64,000 nt of DNA. It comes from Actinoplanes missouriensis 431. GTDB taxonomy: Bacteria > Actinomycetota > Actinomycetes > Mycobacteriales > Micromonosporaceae. Below, in pieces: positions 7,659 to 15,924 of the stretch (position 1 is the stretch's first letter; each line of letters opens with the position of its first letter). The notes under the pieces are model-generated. The model searched no databases, had not been told where the DNA came from, and was given only the letters and a program-made list of their open reading frames with translations. Both the position numbers and the translations under genes were made by a program. The stretch lies in NCBI RefSeq assembly GCF_000284295.1, contig NC_017093.1, positions 3,472,001 to 3,536,000 on the forward strand, in the 5' to 3' direction.

Positions 7659-8420
7659 TCAGGAGATCTTCCGCCGGTACGCCATGGTGGCGAAGAAGTA
7701 GGCGACGACGAGAATACCGGTGCACCAGCCGAGAGCCGTCCAGATGGCCGAGCCGACCGGCTGCCCGGTGAACAGGTCGCGGATGGTGTCCACGATCGAT
7801 GTCACGGGCTGGTTCTCGGCGAACGCGCGCACCGGCCCCGGCATGGACTCCGTCGGCACGAACGCGGAACTCACGAGGGGCAGAAAGATGATGGGGTACG
7901 CGAAAGCGCTCGCCCCGTCCACGGATTTCGCGGTGAGTCCCGGGATCACGGCGATCCAGGTCAGCGCCAGCGTGAACAGCACCAGGATGCCCGTCACCGC
8001 CAGCCACGCCGCGACGCTCGCCCCGGTCCGGAAACCCATCAGCAGCGCGACGAGCACCACCACCGCGAGCGAGATCAGATTGGCGACCAGCGATGTCAGG
8101 ACGTGCGCCCAGAGCACCGCGGGACGCGCGATCGGCATCGACTGGAAACGCTCGAAGATACCCCCTTGAAGATCAAGGAACAGCCGGTACGCGGTGTACG
8201 AGATACCCGACGCGACAGTGATCAACAGGATGCCGGGGAGCAGGTAGTTCACGTACGAGTCGGAGCCGGTCTCGATCGCCCCGCCGAACACGTAGACGAA
8301 CAGCAGCATGAACGCGATCGGCATGACCGCGGTGGTGATGATGGTGTCCGGGCTGCGGGCGATGTGCCGCAGCGAGCGGCCCAGCAGGACGGCCGTGTCG
8401 CCGATGAAATGCTTGGTCAT
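7659..8420 (-). CDS. ABC-2 type exporter permease (DrrB-like)
   Basis: 253 residues with six predicted hydrophobic segments and the ABC-2 pattern: SLRHIARSPDTIITTAVMPIAFMLLF at the first helix, LLPGILLITVASGISYTAY and FLPLVSSAFVPTESMPGPVRAFAENQPVTSIVDTIRDL before the last helix, which is the signature of daunorubicin-resistance DrrB-like permeases. It pairs with the ATPase gene, overlapping it by 4 bases (ATGA), and is expected to export a hydrophobic drug or lipid. Confidence 0.88.
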   Translation of the reverse strand: MTKHFIGDTAVLLGRSLRHIARSPDTIITTAVMPIAFMLLFVYVFGGAIETGSDSYVNYLLPGILLITVASGISYTAYRLFLDLQGGIFERFQSMPIARPAVLWAHVLTSLVANLISLAVVVLVALLMGFRTGASVAAWLAVTGILVLFTLALTWIAVIPGLTAKSVDGASAFAYPIIFLPLVSSAFVPTESMPGPVRAFAENQPVTSIVDTIRDLFTGQPVGSAIWTALGWCTGILVVAYFFATMAYRRKIS

Positions 8421-9184
8421 CGCGGGTCCTTCCCGACCAGGGCGAGGAAGACGTCCTCCAGGGTGGGCTGCTTCTCGACGTACTCCACGGTGGCGGCCGG
8501 CAGCAGTTTCTTCAGCTCGGCGAGCGTGCCCTCCACGATGATCCGGCCCTGGTGCAGGATGGCGATCCGGTCGGCCAGCTGCTCGGCCTCCTCCAGGTAC
8601 TGGGTGGTGAGCAGCACCGTGGTGCCACCCGCGGCCAGCTCCCGGACGGCGTGCCAGACCTCGATGCGCGCCTCCGGGTCCAGCCCGGTCGTCGGCTCGT
8701 CGAGGAAGACCACCGGTGGGTTCCCGATCAGGCTCATCGCGATGTCCAGGCGGCGACGCATCCCCCCGGAGTACGTGGCCACGCGTCGACCACCGGCATC
8801 GGTCAGCGAGAAGCGGGCCAGCAGACGGTCCGCGATCGTGCCGGAGTCCTTGAGGTGCCGCAGGCGGGCGACCATGACAAGGTTCTCCCGCCCGGTGAGG
8901 ATCTCGTCGACCGCCGCGAACTGCCCGGTCAGGCTGATCGACTCGCGGACGTCGGCCGGCTGTGCGGCGACGTCGAACCCGTTGACCACGGCGGTTCCGC
9001 CGTCGGCGCGGAGCAGGGTGGACAGGATCCGTACCACGGTGGTCTTGCCGGCCCCGTTGGAGCCGAGCAGGGCGAAGATGCTGCCTCGTGCCACGTCGAT
9101 GTCCACGCCCCGCAGCACATCGACGTCCTTGAAGGACTTCGTCAGGCCGTGCACCCGGATCGCGGGTGCCGATGTCACGCTCAT
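8417..9184 (-). CDS. ABC exporter ATP-binding protein (DrrA-like)
   Basis: 255 residues. Walker A is GSNGAGKTT, the signature is YSGGMRRRLDIAMSL, Walker B is VVFLDEPTTGLD, and the switch His lies after TTVLLTTQYLEEAEQLAD. The C-terminal DrrA-type tail (PTLEDVFLALVG) is present. It powers export with the overlapping permease downstream. I chose the start at 9184 because the frame further upstream crosses the divergent promoter region. First gene of the drrA-drrB-merR operon. Confidence 0.9.
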   Translation of the reverse strand: MSVTSAPAIRVHGLTKSFKDVDVLRGVDIDVARGSIFALLGSNGAGKTTVVRILSTLLRADGGTAVVNGFDVAAQPADVRESISLTGQFAAVDEILTGRENLVMVARLRHLKDSGTIADRLLARFSLTDAGGRRVATYSGGMRRRLDIAMSLIGNPPVVFLDEPTTGLDPEARIEVWHAVRELAAGGTTVLLTTQYLEEAEQLADRIAILHQGRIIVEGTLAELKKLLPAATVEYVEKQPTLEDVFLALVGKDPR

Positions 9185-9190
9185 GCGGCC

Positions 9191-9231
9191 AGCATGGAGG
9201 GTTGACGCTGCGTCAGGGTCAAGTCCATTCT
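9191..9231. promoter_or_regulatory. Divergent promoters with MerR-type operator
   Basis: On the minus strand TTGACC (9217-9222) and CATGCT (9191-9196) are separated by 20 bases, the over-long spacer typical of MerR-activated promoters. A perfect 13-bp palindrome TGACGC-T-GCGTCA (9203-9215) fills the spacer. On the plus strand TTGACG (9202-9207) and CATTCT (9226-9231), 18 bases apart, form a promoter for the PAP2-like gene, so a bound MerR protein would touch both promoters. Confidence 0.6.
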
Positions 9232-9239
9232 GCCTGACG

Positions 9240-9926
9240 ATGATGACATCCCCGGAATCACCGAAGTCGATCGATCGTATCCCCCGGCAGCGGCGCCCGT
9301 CGTCGCCGGAGACCGGCCCGTCGCCGGCCGGAACCGATCGGGTCACCCGCGCGGCGCGGGTGCTCACCGAGATCTTCTCACCCGGTTACCTGGTCGCCCT
9401 CCTGCTGGCGGCCGTGGCCTGGACGTCGTCGCGCTCGGTCGCCCAGGCGGTCCTGGTGAGCCTGATCGCGGTGGCGGCCGCGAGCGTGCTGCCGATGGTC
9501 TCGATCCTGCGCGGCGTCCGCCGCGGCCGCTGGACCGACAAGCACGTCGTCGTGCACGCGCAGCGGCGGGTGCCGCTGCTGATCATCCTGCTGTCGACGG
9601 CCGGCGGGATGCTCGCGCTCGTCGCGGTCAGCGCCCCGCGGCAGCTTCTCGCCCTGATCGCCGCGATGGTGGCGGCGCTGCTGGTCGCCGTGCCGATCAC
9701 CGTCTTCCTGCATTGGGGGATCTCGATCCACGCCCTGGTAGCAGCCGGGACGTCGGTGGCGCTCTGCGTCGTCTTCGGGCCGGTGCTCGCGCTCACCGCG
9801 CCGGTCGCGGTGGCGGTGGGGTGGGCGCGCGTGCGGCTCGGGGAGCACACGGTGGCCCAGGTCCTGGCCGGCGGCCTCGTCGGCACGTGCGCCACCGGCC
9901 TGCTGTTCCCCCTGCTGGCCGGCTGA
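9240..9926 (+). CDS. PAP2-like integral membrane protein
   Basis: 228 residues starting at ATG 9240 (or the adjacent ATG 9243), with a charged 45-residue N-terminus and about five or six hydrophobic helices. The ending GWARVRLGEHTVAQVLAGG resembles the third motif of PAP2 phosphatases (SRvyLGvHtpsDVlaG), with a conserved His in place, while the earlier phosphatase motifs are weak. A lipid-phosphate role is plausible. The gene diverges from the drrAB operon across the MerR operator and ends before a strong hairpin at 9953. Confidence 0.65.
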   Translation: MMTSPESPKSIDRIPRQRRPSSPETGPSPAGTDRVTRAARVLTEIFSPGYLVALLLAAVAWTSSRSVAQAVLVSLIAVAAASVLPMVSILRGVRRGRWTDKHVVVHAQRRVPLLIILLSTAGGMLALVAVSAPRQLLALIAAMVAALLVAVPITVFLHWGISIHALVAAGTSVALCVVFGPVLALTAPVAVAVGWARVRLGEHTVAQVLAGGLVGTCATGLLFPLLAG

Positions 9927-9952
9927 CAAGCGGCCGGAACGCTCGGTCAGCG

Positions 9953-9976
9953 CCGGGGCGAACCGGACGGCCCCGG
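9953..9976. terminator. Bidirectional hairpin between convergent genes
   Basis: CCGGGGC and GCCCCGG (7 bp, perfect) flank a 10-nt loop between the convergent stops at 9926 and 9983. Confidence 0.4.
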
Positions 9977-9982
9977 GGATGC

Positions 9983-10870
9983 TCAGTCTTGGTGTTCTTT
10001 CTGCTGGTGCGGGGTGGGCGCCTGCATCGGTGCGGACCATGCCGCGAGCAGACGCAGTGCGTCTGCCGACGGGCTGCCGGGTTCGGCCGCGTTGACGTAC
10101 AGGGTGAGGTCGGGTTCGCCGGGCAGGGCGAGGGTCTCGTAGACCAGTTCCATGTCGCCGACGAGTTCGTGGTGGACCCGTTTCACCCCGGCTCGGTGTT
10201 CGTGCACGTTGCGGGAGGCCCACCGGACCCGGAAGTCGTCGGACCGGGTGGCGAGTTCGCCGATCAGCTTGGACAGCTCGGTGTCGAGGGGGTTCTTGGC
10301 GGCGGCGACGTGGAGCATGGCTGCGCTGTGGCTGGCGACCTGGTCCCAGTCGCGGTAGAACGTCTGCGCGCCCGGGTCGAGGTGGATGTAGCGGGCGTGG
10401 TTCCACGGTCCGGGGGAGCCGGACAGCAGCCCGCAGTAGAGGGCTCGCGCGAGCGGGTTCATCGCCACGATGTCGGACCGGTCGTTCTGCACGATGGCCG
10501 GCAGATCCGTCATCTGATCGAGGACCAGTTGCAACGTCGCGCGGATCGCCGGTGCCGCCGGGCGCCGGGCGGGGGTCTTCGCCGTACTGCGCTGGCTGCC
10601 GCGCACGAGGTGGAACAGATGGCGGCGTTCCAGATCATCGAGCTGGAGCGTGTTGGCGATCGCGTTCAGCACGGCGTCGGAGGCGCCGACCGCGTCGCCG
10701 CGTTCGAGCCTGATGTACCAGCTGACGCTCACGCCGGCCAGGGCGGCCAGTTCTTCGCGGCGCAGCCCGGGAACCCGGCGACCGGTGCCGGCGGGGAGCC
10801 CGGCGTCCTGCGGCCGGATCTTCGCGCGGCGCGAGGCGAGGAACTCCCGCAGCTCGGTCTTGTTGTCCAT
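9983..10870 (-). CDS. XRE family regulator with MmyB-like ligand domain
   Basis: 295 residues. The N-terminal helix-turn-helix is VPGLRREELAALAGVSVSWYIRLERG (about 33-58), and the rest matches the MmyB-like ligand-binding domain (NDRSDIVAMNPLARALY, then VGDMELVYETLALPGEPDLTLYVNAAEPGSPSADALRLLA at the C-terminus), which in relatives binds a fatty-acid-like ligand. It diverges from an alcohol dehydrogenase gene that it probably controls; a palindrome lies in between. Confidence 0.87.
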   Translation of the reverse strand: MDNKTELREFLASRRAKIRPQDAGLPAGTGRRVPGLRREELAALAGVSVSWYIRLERGDAVGASDAVLNAIANTLQLDDLERRHLFHLVRGSQRSTAKTPARRPAAPAIRATLQLVLDQMTDLPAIVQNDRSDIVAMNPLARALYCGLLSGSPGPWNHARYIHLDPGAQTFYRDWDQVASHSAAMLHVAAAKNPLDTELSKLIGELATRSDDFRVRWASRNVHEHRAGVKRVHHELVGDMELVYETLALPGEPDLTLYVNAAEPGSPSADALRLLAAWSAPMQAPTPHQQKEHQD

Positions 10871-10907
10871 GATTTCGACTCTAGGCGCGTCCCTCGGGCT
10901 GAGGGTG

Positions 10908-10920
10908 TCACTGCCAGTGA
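10908..10920. promoter_or_regulatory. Palindromic operator candidate (XRE / alcohol dehydrogenase)
   Basis: TCACTG-C-CAGTGA, a perfect 6+6 dyad in the 101-base gap between divergent genes, with further partial symmetry outside (GGGT / ACCCC). It is a likely site for the adjacent XRE regulator. Confidence 0.45.
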
Positions 10921-10971
10921 CCCCATCAAGCGGCTCTGCCAGCCCGCACGATGGTGCTGTTCTCTGGGGTC

Positions 10972-12012
10972 ATGACCACCGCACGGGCTTACACCGCAAC
11001 TTCCGCCACCGACCCGCTCGTCCCCACCACCATCGAGCGCCGTCCGGTCGGCCCGCACGATGTCCTGATCGACATCGCCTACTCGGGCATCTGCCACTCC
11101 GACATCAGCACCGTCCGCGGCGACTGGGGCCCGATCTCCTACCCGCTGGTCCCCGGCCACGAGATCGTCGGCACCGTCGCACAGGTCGGCTCCGAGGTCT
11201 CCCGGCACCGGGTCGGCGACCGGGTCGGCGTCGGCTGCATGGTCAACTCCTGCCGCGAGTGCGTCAACTGCCTCGCCGGCCTGGAGAACTACTGCCTCAA
11301 CGGCGCCACCTTCACCTACAACAGCATCGACCGCGACGGCACCCCCACCCAGGGCGGCTACGCCACCCAGGTCGTGGTCGTCGAGGACTTCGTGCTCAGC
11401 GTTCCCGAGAGCATCCCGTTCGAGGCCGCGGCCCCGCTGCTCTGCGCCGGCGTCACCACCTACTCGCCGCTCGCTCACTGGAAGGTCGGCCCGGGTTCGA
11501 AGGTCGCCGTCGTCGGCCTGGGCGGTCTCGGCCATCTGGCGGTCAAGTTCGCCCACGCGATGGGCGCCGCGGTGACCGTGCTGTCCCAGACGCTGGGCAA
11601 GAAGGATGACGGCCTGCGTCTCGGGGCCGACCACTACTACGCCACCAGCGACGCGAGCAATTTCACGACGCTGGCCAACACCTTCGACCTCATCGTGAAC
11701 ACGATCAGCGCGCCGATCGACGTGCAGGCGTACCTGTCGCTGCTCGCCCTCGACGGCACGCTGGTCAACCTCGGAGCACCGGCCCAGCCGCTGCCCGTCT
11801 CGGTCTTCGCCCTCATGGGCAACCGTCGCTCCTTCGCCGCGTCCTCGATCGGCAGCATCGCCGAGACCCAGCAGATGCTGAACTTCTGCGCCGAGCACGC
11901 CATCGCCCCCGAGATCGAACTCATCACGGCAGCCGACATCAACACCGCCTACGAGCGCGTCCTCACGTCCGACGTCCGCTACCGGTTCGTGATCGACGCG
12001 GCCACCCTCTGA
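10972..12012 (+). CDS. Zinc-dependent NAD(P) alcohol dehydrogenase (CAD/YahK-like)
   Basis: 346 residues of the medium-chain dehydrogenase superfamily. Catalytic zinc ligands lie in GICHSDI and GHE; the structural zinc loop is [15 protein letters not shown] (four Cys). The Rossmann motif is [32 protein letters not shown] is characteristic of the cinnamyl-alcohol-dehydrogenase/YahK branch, which reduces aldehydes with NADPH. The start at 10972 is preferred over the in-frame GTG at 10951 because family members begin close to this Met. It is followed after 41 bases by a PPOX-class gene with its own GAGAGGAAGG ribosome-binding site. Confidence 0.9.
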   Translation: MTTARAYTATSATDPLVPTTIERRPVGPHDVLIDIAYSGICHSDISTVRGDWGPISYPLVPGHEIVGTVAQVGSEVSRHRVGDRVGVGCMVNSCRECVNCLAGLENYCLNGATFTYNSIDRDGTPTQGGYATQVVVVEDFVLSVPESIPFEAAAPLLCAGVTTYSPLAHWKVGPGSKVAVVGLGGLGHLAVKFAHAMGAAVTVLSQTLGKKDDGLRLGADHYYATSDASNFTTLANTFDLIVNTISAPIDVQAYLSLLALDGTLVNLGAPAQPLPVSVFALMGNRRSFAASSIGSIAETQQMLNFCAEHAIAPEIELITAADINTAYERVLTSDVRYRFVIDAATL

Positions 12013-12053
12013 CATCCGAGCCCAGGCGATCCCCTTGAGAGGAAGGTGCTGTC

Positions 12054-12446
12054 ATGATCGATGGAGAAATCGGGGAGCGGCTCGCGCTCGCGCAGACGGC
12101 ATGGTTCACGTCCGTGCGGCCCGACCGTTCGCCGCACACGGTGCCCGTCTGGTTCGTGCACGACGAGGCCGGCCTCTGGGTAGCCAGCTCCCCATCGAGC
12201 CGCAAGATCGCCAACGTGCGACTGAACGACCAGGTGTCCCTCGCCGTCGACGGATCCGGTGGGGAGCCGTTGGTCGCGTTGGCCGGCGCTGACATCCTCG
12301 ACGATGTGCCTGATCATCCGCGAGTTGTCGCGAACTTCGCCCGCAAGTACGGCGGCTTCGACATCACGACCGAGTCCTACTCCGGCCCCCTCGTGCTCCT
12401 GCGCCTCACCATCACCCGGTGGCTGCTCGAGGGTTCCGCTCAGTAA
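12054..12446 (+). CDS. PPOX-class FMN/F420-binding split-barrel protein
   Basis: 130 residues. AQTAWFTSVRPDRSPHTVPVWFVHDEAGLWVASSPSSRKIANVRLNDQVSLAVDG is the usual pattern of the pyridoxamine-phosphate-oxidase-like family, many of whose actinobacterial members use F420 or FMN. Substrate unknown. It lies 41 bases after the alcohol dehydrogenase gene and is probably in the same transcript. Confidence 0.8.
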   Translation: MIDGEIGERLALAQTAWFTSVRPDRSPHTVPVWFVHDEAGLWVASSPSSRKIANVRLNDQVSLAVDGSGGEPLVALAGADILDDVPDHPRVVANFARKYGGFDITTESYSGPLVLLRLTITRWLLEGSAQ

Positions 12447-12509
12447 CGTCGGCGCCTGCTCGATCACCGATGTCCGCAGCCTGACCGGATTTGCCGACAA
12501 GGGCGCGTC

Positions 12510-13465
12510 TCACGGCCTCACGCTGAGTTCATCGATGAGATCTCGATAGGTGGTGGCCGCCGGTTTCGGCCGGTAATCGGAGTCGAGGAGGCCGAGTTGG
12601 TAAAGGGGATGATCGTGGCTGGTGTTCGCGTCTCGTAACGCGAAGTGCTCGTATGTGGTGATGTTGAGTTCTTCGCTGTGGTCGTGAACGGTACGCACGA
12701 CGGTTTCGAGAACCTCGGCCTGGCGCGAGTACGGCCGGTCGGCGCCAGTGCCCCAGCCGTGCTCGGTGATATGGATCGGCACTGATTCTTCGATGCCCGC
12801 CGCGGCGAGGCTCTGATGGCGGAAGAGGTTGATGACCCCTTCGATCGTCTCGGGAAGGCGTTCCCGGGGAATCGGCTGGAAGACGTCGGGGAAGAAGTCG
12901 AGGCCCGCGTAATCGAGGGCGGACCGGAATTCGTCACCGCCTCGACGGCCGAGGTCGGTCCAGAATTCCTGCGCCGGATCGAAGGCGATGGTGGAGTTGC
13001 AGCCCACCCGAACATCGAGCCCGAGCCGGTTTGCTTCGCGCTTCGCAGCGACGACACCGTCGACGAGCGCTTGTCGCGCGGCCGGGAAGCCGCCGTCCCC
13101 TCCGGGGCCGGCGTGGTCGGCTTCCTCGGTGATCTGCAGTGTGGCGAGGCATGCGGCGTGCCGGCGCACCTGCGCGCGGACGAAGTCCAGCCAGCCGCTG
13201 AGATCGAGACCGGGTTCACGGAAGCACAGCACCAGGTCGAGGCGCCGGCTACCGGTGGCGTACTGGGCGGGGTTCGGCGGGGCCTGCACGGCGCCCGGAG
13301 CCGTATCGCTGTAGTGGAGGTAGCCGCGGACGAGAAACGGGTGCTCACCGTGCAGGGCGTCGAGCGCGGCGCTGATGCGAGCGGGCTGTTCAGCGGGGCC
13401 GTCGGTGACTGATCCGTCTCCGCGCCGCTGAGGCCGCCGGGGTAGATGCCGAAGAGGAGGGCCAT
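12510..13465 (-). pseudogene. TIM-barrel glycoside-hydrolase-like gene with a frameshift near its start
   Basis: Two frames make one protein of about 318 residues. The first 14 codons from ATG 13465 (MALLFGIYPGGLSG) are in one frame; the rest, from GDGSVTDGPAEQPARI onward, is in another, so one base is missing near 13420-13424 in a G/C run. The main frame has the features of a (beta/alpha)8 hydrolase: ATLQITEE (acid/base candidate), VGCNSTIAFDP, DYAGLDFFPDVFQ and VPIHITEHGWGTG (nucleophile Glu). Clan A-like glycosidases look like this, but the substrate is unknown. The gene diverges from a TetR regulator across a perfect operator. It could be a real mutation, an assembly error or a gene starting at the in-frame GTG at 13289. 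Confidence 0.65.
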
Positions 13466-13476
13466 GGTCGCACCGT

Positions 13477-13504
13477 ACGCTAAACTTGGAGTCACACCAA
13501 GTTT
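13477..13504. promoter_or_regulatory. TetR operator between divergent genes
   Basis: AAACTTGG (13482-13489) and CCAAGTTT (13497-13504) form a perfect 8+8 inverted repeat around 7 bases. A minus-strand TAGCGT -10-like box (13477-13482) for the hydrolase gene abuts it, and the TetR start lies 22 bases beyond. The arrangement predicts repression of both genes by the TetR protein. Confidence 0.65.
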
Positions 13505-13526
13505 GGGGTGAAGCTATGATTCGAGG

Positions 13527-14204
13527 ATGGGGTTACGAGACGAGAAGAAGCAGGCGACCCGGACCGCGATCGCTGACACCGCCTTGTCGCTCTTCCTCAG
13601 CCACGGCTTCGACCAGGTCACGGTCTCCGACATCGCGAAAGCGGCACACGTCTCGGTCAACACTGTCTTCAACTACTTCCCCACCAAGGAAGACCTGTTC
13701 TTCGACCGCCAGGCCGACGTGGTCCAACGACTCGCACGGGCACTCGACGACGGTGCTCCCGGCGCATCAGCGGTCGATGCGGTGCATCGATCCTTCCTTG
13801 CGGCGGTGAGCCGGAACGATCCCACCTTGGGGATCAGCAGCGACATGGTCGCTTTCTGGCGCGTAGTCGACAACAGCCCTGCGCTTCAGGCAAGGGCGCG
13901 CCTGCTCGCCGAACTGACCGAGGCCGCACTGGCCGTTAAGCTCGCGGAGATCAGCAGGACGCCCGCGGATTCATTGGTTCCGTACGCCACTGCCGCGGTG
14001 ATCGCCGGCGTGGACCGGGCGCTGCACGCGGAGATTCGGCGCCGCATATCCCGCGGTGAAGAAGGCGATGCCGTACGCGCCGCGATCGTCGACGCCGCCG
14101 CAGGGGCTTTCGCGGCGGTGCGCGCCGGACTGGACACCTATCTCGAGACCGGCGGTGACAGCGAGAGCGCTGGGGAACCGAACCCGCAGACGGTCGACGA
14201 GTGA
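13527..14204 (+). CDS. TetR family transcriptional regulator
   Basis: 225 residues. The N-terminal helix-turn-helix (TALSLFLSHGFDQVTVSDIAKAAHVSVNTVFNYFPTKEDLFF, about 20-58) is typical; the C-terminal ligand domain is unremarkable. It diverges from the hydrolase gene at 13465 and probably regulates it and itself through the AAACTTGG dyad. Confidence 0.88.
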   Translation: MGLRDEKKQATRTAIADTALSLFLSHGFDQVTVSDIAKAAHVSVNTVFNYFPTKEDLFFDRQADVVQRLARALDDGAPGASAVDAVHRSFLAAVSRNDPTLGISSDMVAFWRVVDNSPALQARARLLAELTEAALAVKLAEISRTPADSLVPYATAAVIAGVDRALHAEIRRRISRGEEGDAVRAAIVDAAAGAFAAVRAGLDTYLETGGDSESAGEPNPQTVDE

Positions 14205-14292
14205 CCTCCTGGCATCCTCACACACCACCGGTGGCAGCTACCTGGGTACCAAGCGGCTCGGCTGAGCGTCGGGACTGCCGTAGGTTCACAGG

Positions 14293-15300
14293 ATGAAGAC
14301 GATCGTGTTCAGCGGCGCCGGGGACAGCACGGTGCTCAGCCTGGTCGAGCGAGATCTTCCGGAGCCCGGCGACGGTCAGATCCGGGTACGGGTTCATCGC
14401 TCCGGAGTCAACCCGACGGACTGGAAACGACGCTCGGCCGGCGACCCGGGTTTCCCCGAGGTCACGCCGAACATGGACGGCGCCGGCGTGGTGGACGCGG
14501 TCGGTCCCGGGGTGCTGTCACACGCGGTCGGCGACCGGGTGTGGGTGATGCTCGCGGCGCACGGCAGCCCGTACGGGACCGCCGCCGAGCACACGATCGT
14601 CCCGGCTGCGCACGCCTTGCCGCTGCCCGAGGGGACCTCCTTCGACACCGGGGCGGCGCTGGGCGTCCCGGCGGTCACCGCGCATCGCGCCCTGACCGTC
14701 GCCGAGGGCGGGCCCAGCCGGCTCGAACCGGGCGCGCTCGACGGCCGTACCGTGTTGGTTGCCGGCGGAGCCGGCGCGGTCGGCCATGCCGCGATCCAGC
14801 TGGCGCGCTGGGCCGGGGCGAGCGTGGTGACCACGGTCAGCAGCGCGGAGAAGGCCGCACTGGCGCGGGCGGCCGGTGCGCACCACGTCGTCGACTACAC
14901 GGGCGGCGAGCCGGCGGCCGAGATCCGCGCGGTGGCGCCGGACGGCGTGGACATCGTCGTGGAGGTGTCGGCGGCCCGCAACGCGCCGCTCAACCAGGCG
15001 GTCGCCGCGAACCACGCCACCATCGCGATCTATGCGAACAACGGCGGTGACACGGCGGCGTTCGACATCCGCCCGCACATGATGCTCAACACCCGGGTGC
15101 AGTTCCTGATCCTCTACACGGTCGGCGAGGCGGCGCTGCAGGCGGCGGCCGAGGACGTCGGGGCCGCGCTGCGGGACGGCGCGCTGCCGGTGGGGGAGGA
15201 GCACGGGCTGCCGCTGCACCACTTCCCGCTGGAACGCGCCGCCGACGCCCATGACGCGGTCGAGCGGGGCATCGTCGGCAAGGTGCTGATCACGGTCTGA
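14293..15300 (+). CDS. NADPH:quinone reductase-like oxidoreductase
   Basis: 335 residues, medium-chain dehydrogenase superfamily without zinc ligands. VHRSGVNPTDWKRR, GAGVVDAVGPGV and the nucleotide motif VAGGAGAVGHAAIQLARWAGA are characteristic of zeta-crystallin-type quinone reductases, with VDYTGGEPAAEIR further on. TAGGTT (14281-14286) lies 6 bases before the ATG, so the mRNA is probably leaderless. Transcribed alone. Confidence 0.88.
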   Translation: MKTIVFSGAGDSTVLSLVERDLPEPGDGQIRVRVHRSGVNPTDWKRRSAGDPGFPEVTPNMDGAGVVDAVGPGVLSHAVGDRVWVMLAAHGSPYGTAAEHTIVPAAHALPLPEGTSFDTGAALGVPAVTAHRALTVAEGGPSRLEPGALDGRTVLVAGGAGAVGHAAIQLARWAGASVVTTVSSAEKAALARAAGAHHVVDYTGGEPAAEIRAVAPDGVDIVVEVSAARNAPLNQAVAANHATIAIYANNGGDTAAFDIRPHMMLNTRVQFLILYTVGEAALQAAAEDVGAALRDGALPVGEEHGLPLHHFPLERAADAHDAVERGIVGKVLITV

Positions 15301-15423
15301 GGTCAGCGCTTGCGGGCCACGGCGCCGTCGGCGTCGAGCCACTCGGTCACGGATTATCACGCGTCGCTGCCGCAGGCCGGCGGATAGGCTTGATCGCGAG
15401 CACAACCGCCCGGGAGTCGACAC

Positions 15424-15894
15424 ATGGCCCGTTTCACCGTCGTCCGCGATGTCCACGCGCCCGCCACCGCCGCCTGGCGTGTCCTGGTGGACTGGCCCCG
15501 GCACGGCGACTGGGTGCCGCTGACCGCGGTCCGGGTCACCACCGGGCGTCCGGACGGGGTGGGCGCCGCGTTCGTCGCCCGTACCGGGATGGGGCTTGTG
15601 GGTTTCGACGACCCGATGACCGTGGTCGGCTGGGAGGCGCCGGAGGGCGACGAGCCGGGGGATCGCCCCGGGCGCTGCGAGGTCGCCAAGTCCGGCCGGG
15701 TCGTGCACGGCGGGGCGGTGTTCACGGTGACACCGCTGGCCGGCGGGCGCTGCCGGGTCGCGTGGACCGAGGACGTGACGGTCTCACCGCGCCGGCTCAC
15801 CCGGTACGCCGAGCCGCTCGTCGCGCTGGCCGGCCGGCTCGCCTTCACCGCCACGATGCGCGCCTTCGCCCGGGACGCGGAGGGTCATCGCTGA
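15424..15894 (+). CDS. SRPBCC-fold (polyketide cyclase/START-like) protein
   Basis: 156 residues. It begins ARFTVVRDVHAPATAAWRVLVDWPRHGDWVPL, the standard start of the SRPBCC (helix-grip) family, and ends with a long C-terminal helix (LVALAGRLAFTATMRAFARDA). These proteins bind hydrophobic ligands in a deep cavity; substrate unknown. CGGGAG precedes the ATG. The stop lies only 8 bases from the operator of the downstream ArsR gene. Confidence 0.72.
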   Translation: MARFTVVRDVHAPATAAWRVLVDWPRHGDWVPLTAVRVTTGRPDGVGAAFVARTGMGLVGFDDPMTVVGWEAPEGDEPGDRPGRCEVAKSGRVVHGGAVFTVTPLAGGRCRVAWTEDVTVSPRRLTRYAEPLVALAGRLAFTATMRAFARDAEGHR

Positions 15895-15895
15895 G

Positions 15896-15924
15896 GTAGG
15901 CTATCATCGCCGCATGGCGATGAT
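15896..15924 (+). promoter_or_regulatory. ArsR operator covering the start codon of a leaderless gene
   Basis: ATCATCGCC (15903-15911) and GGCGATGAT (15916-15924) form a perfect 9+9 inverted repeat around GCAT. The -10-like box TAGGCT (15896-15901) lies immediately upstream, and the ATG start (15914) is inside the repeat, so repressor binding would block polymerase directly. Confidence 0.65.

Noticed and set aside
15303..15355. Short minus-strand frame ending VTEWLDADGAVARKR
   Set aside because: It looks like a C-terminal scrap of a lost gene, but with only about 16 codons there is nothing to identify.
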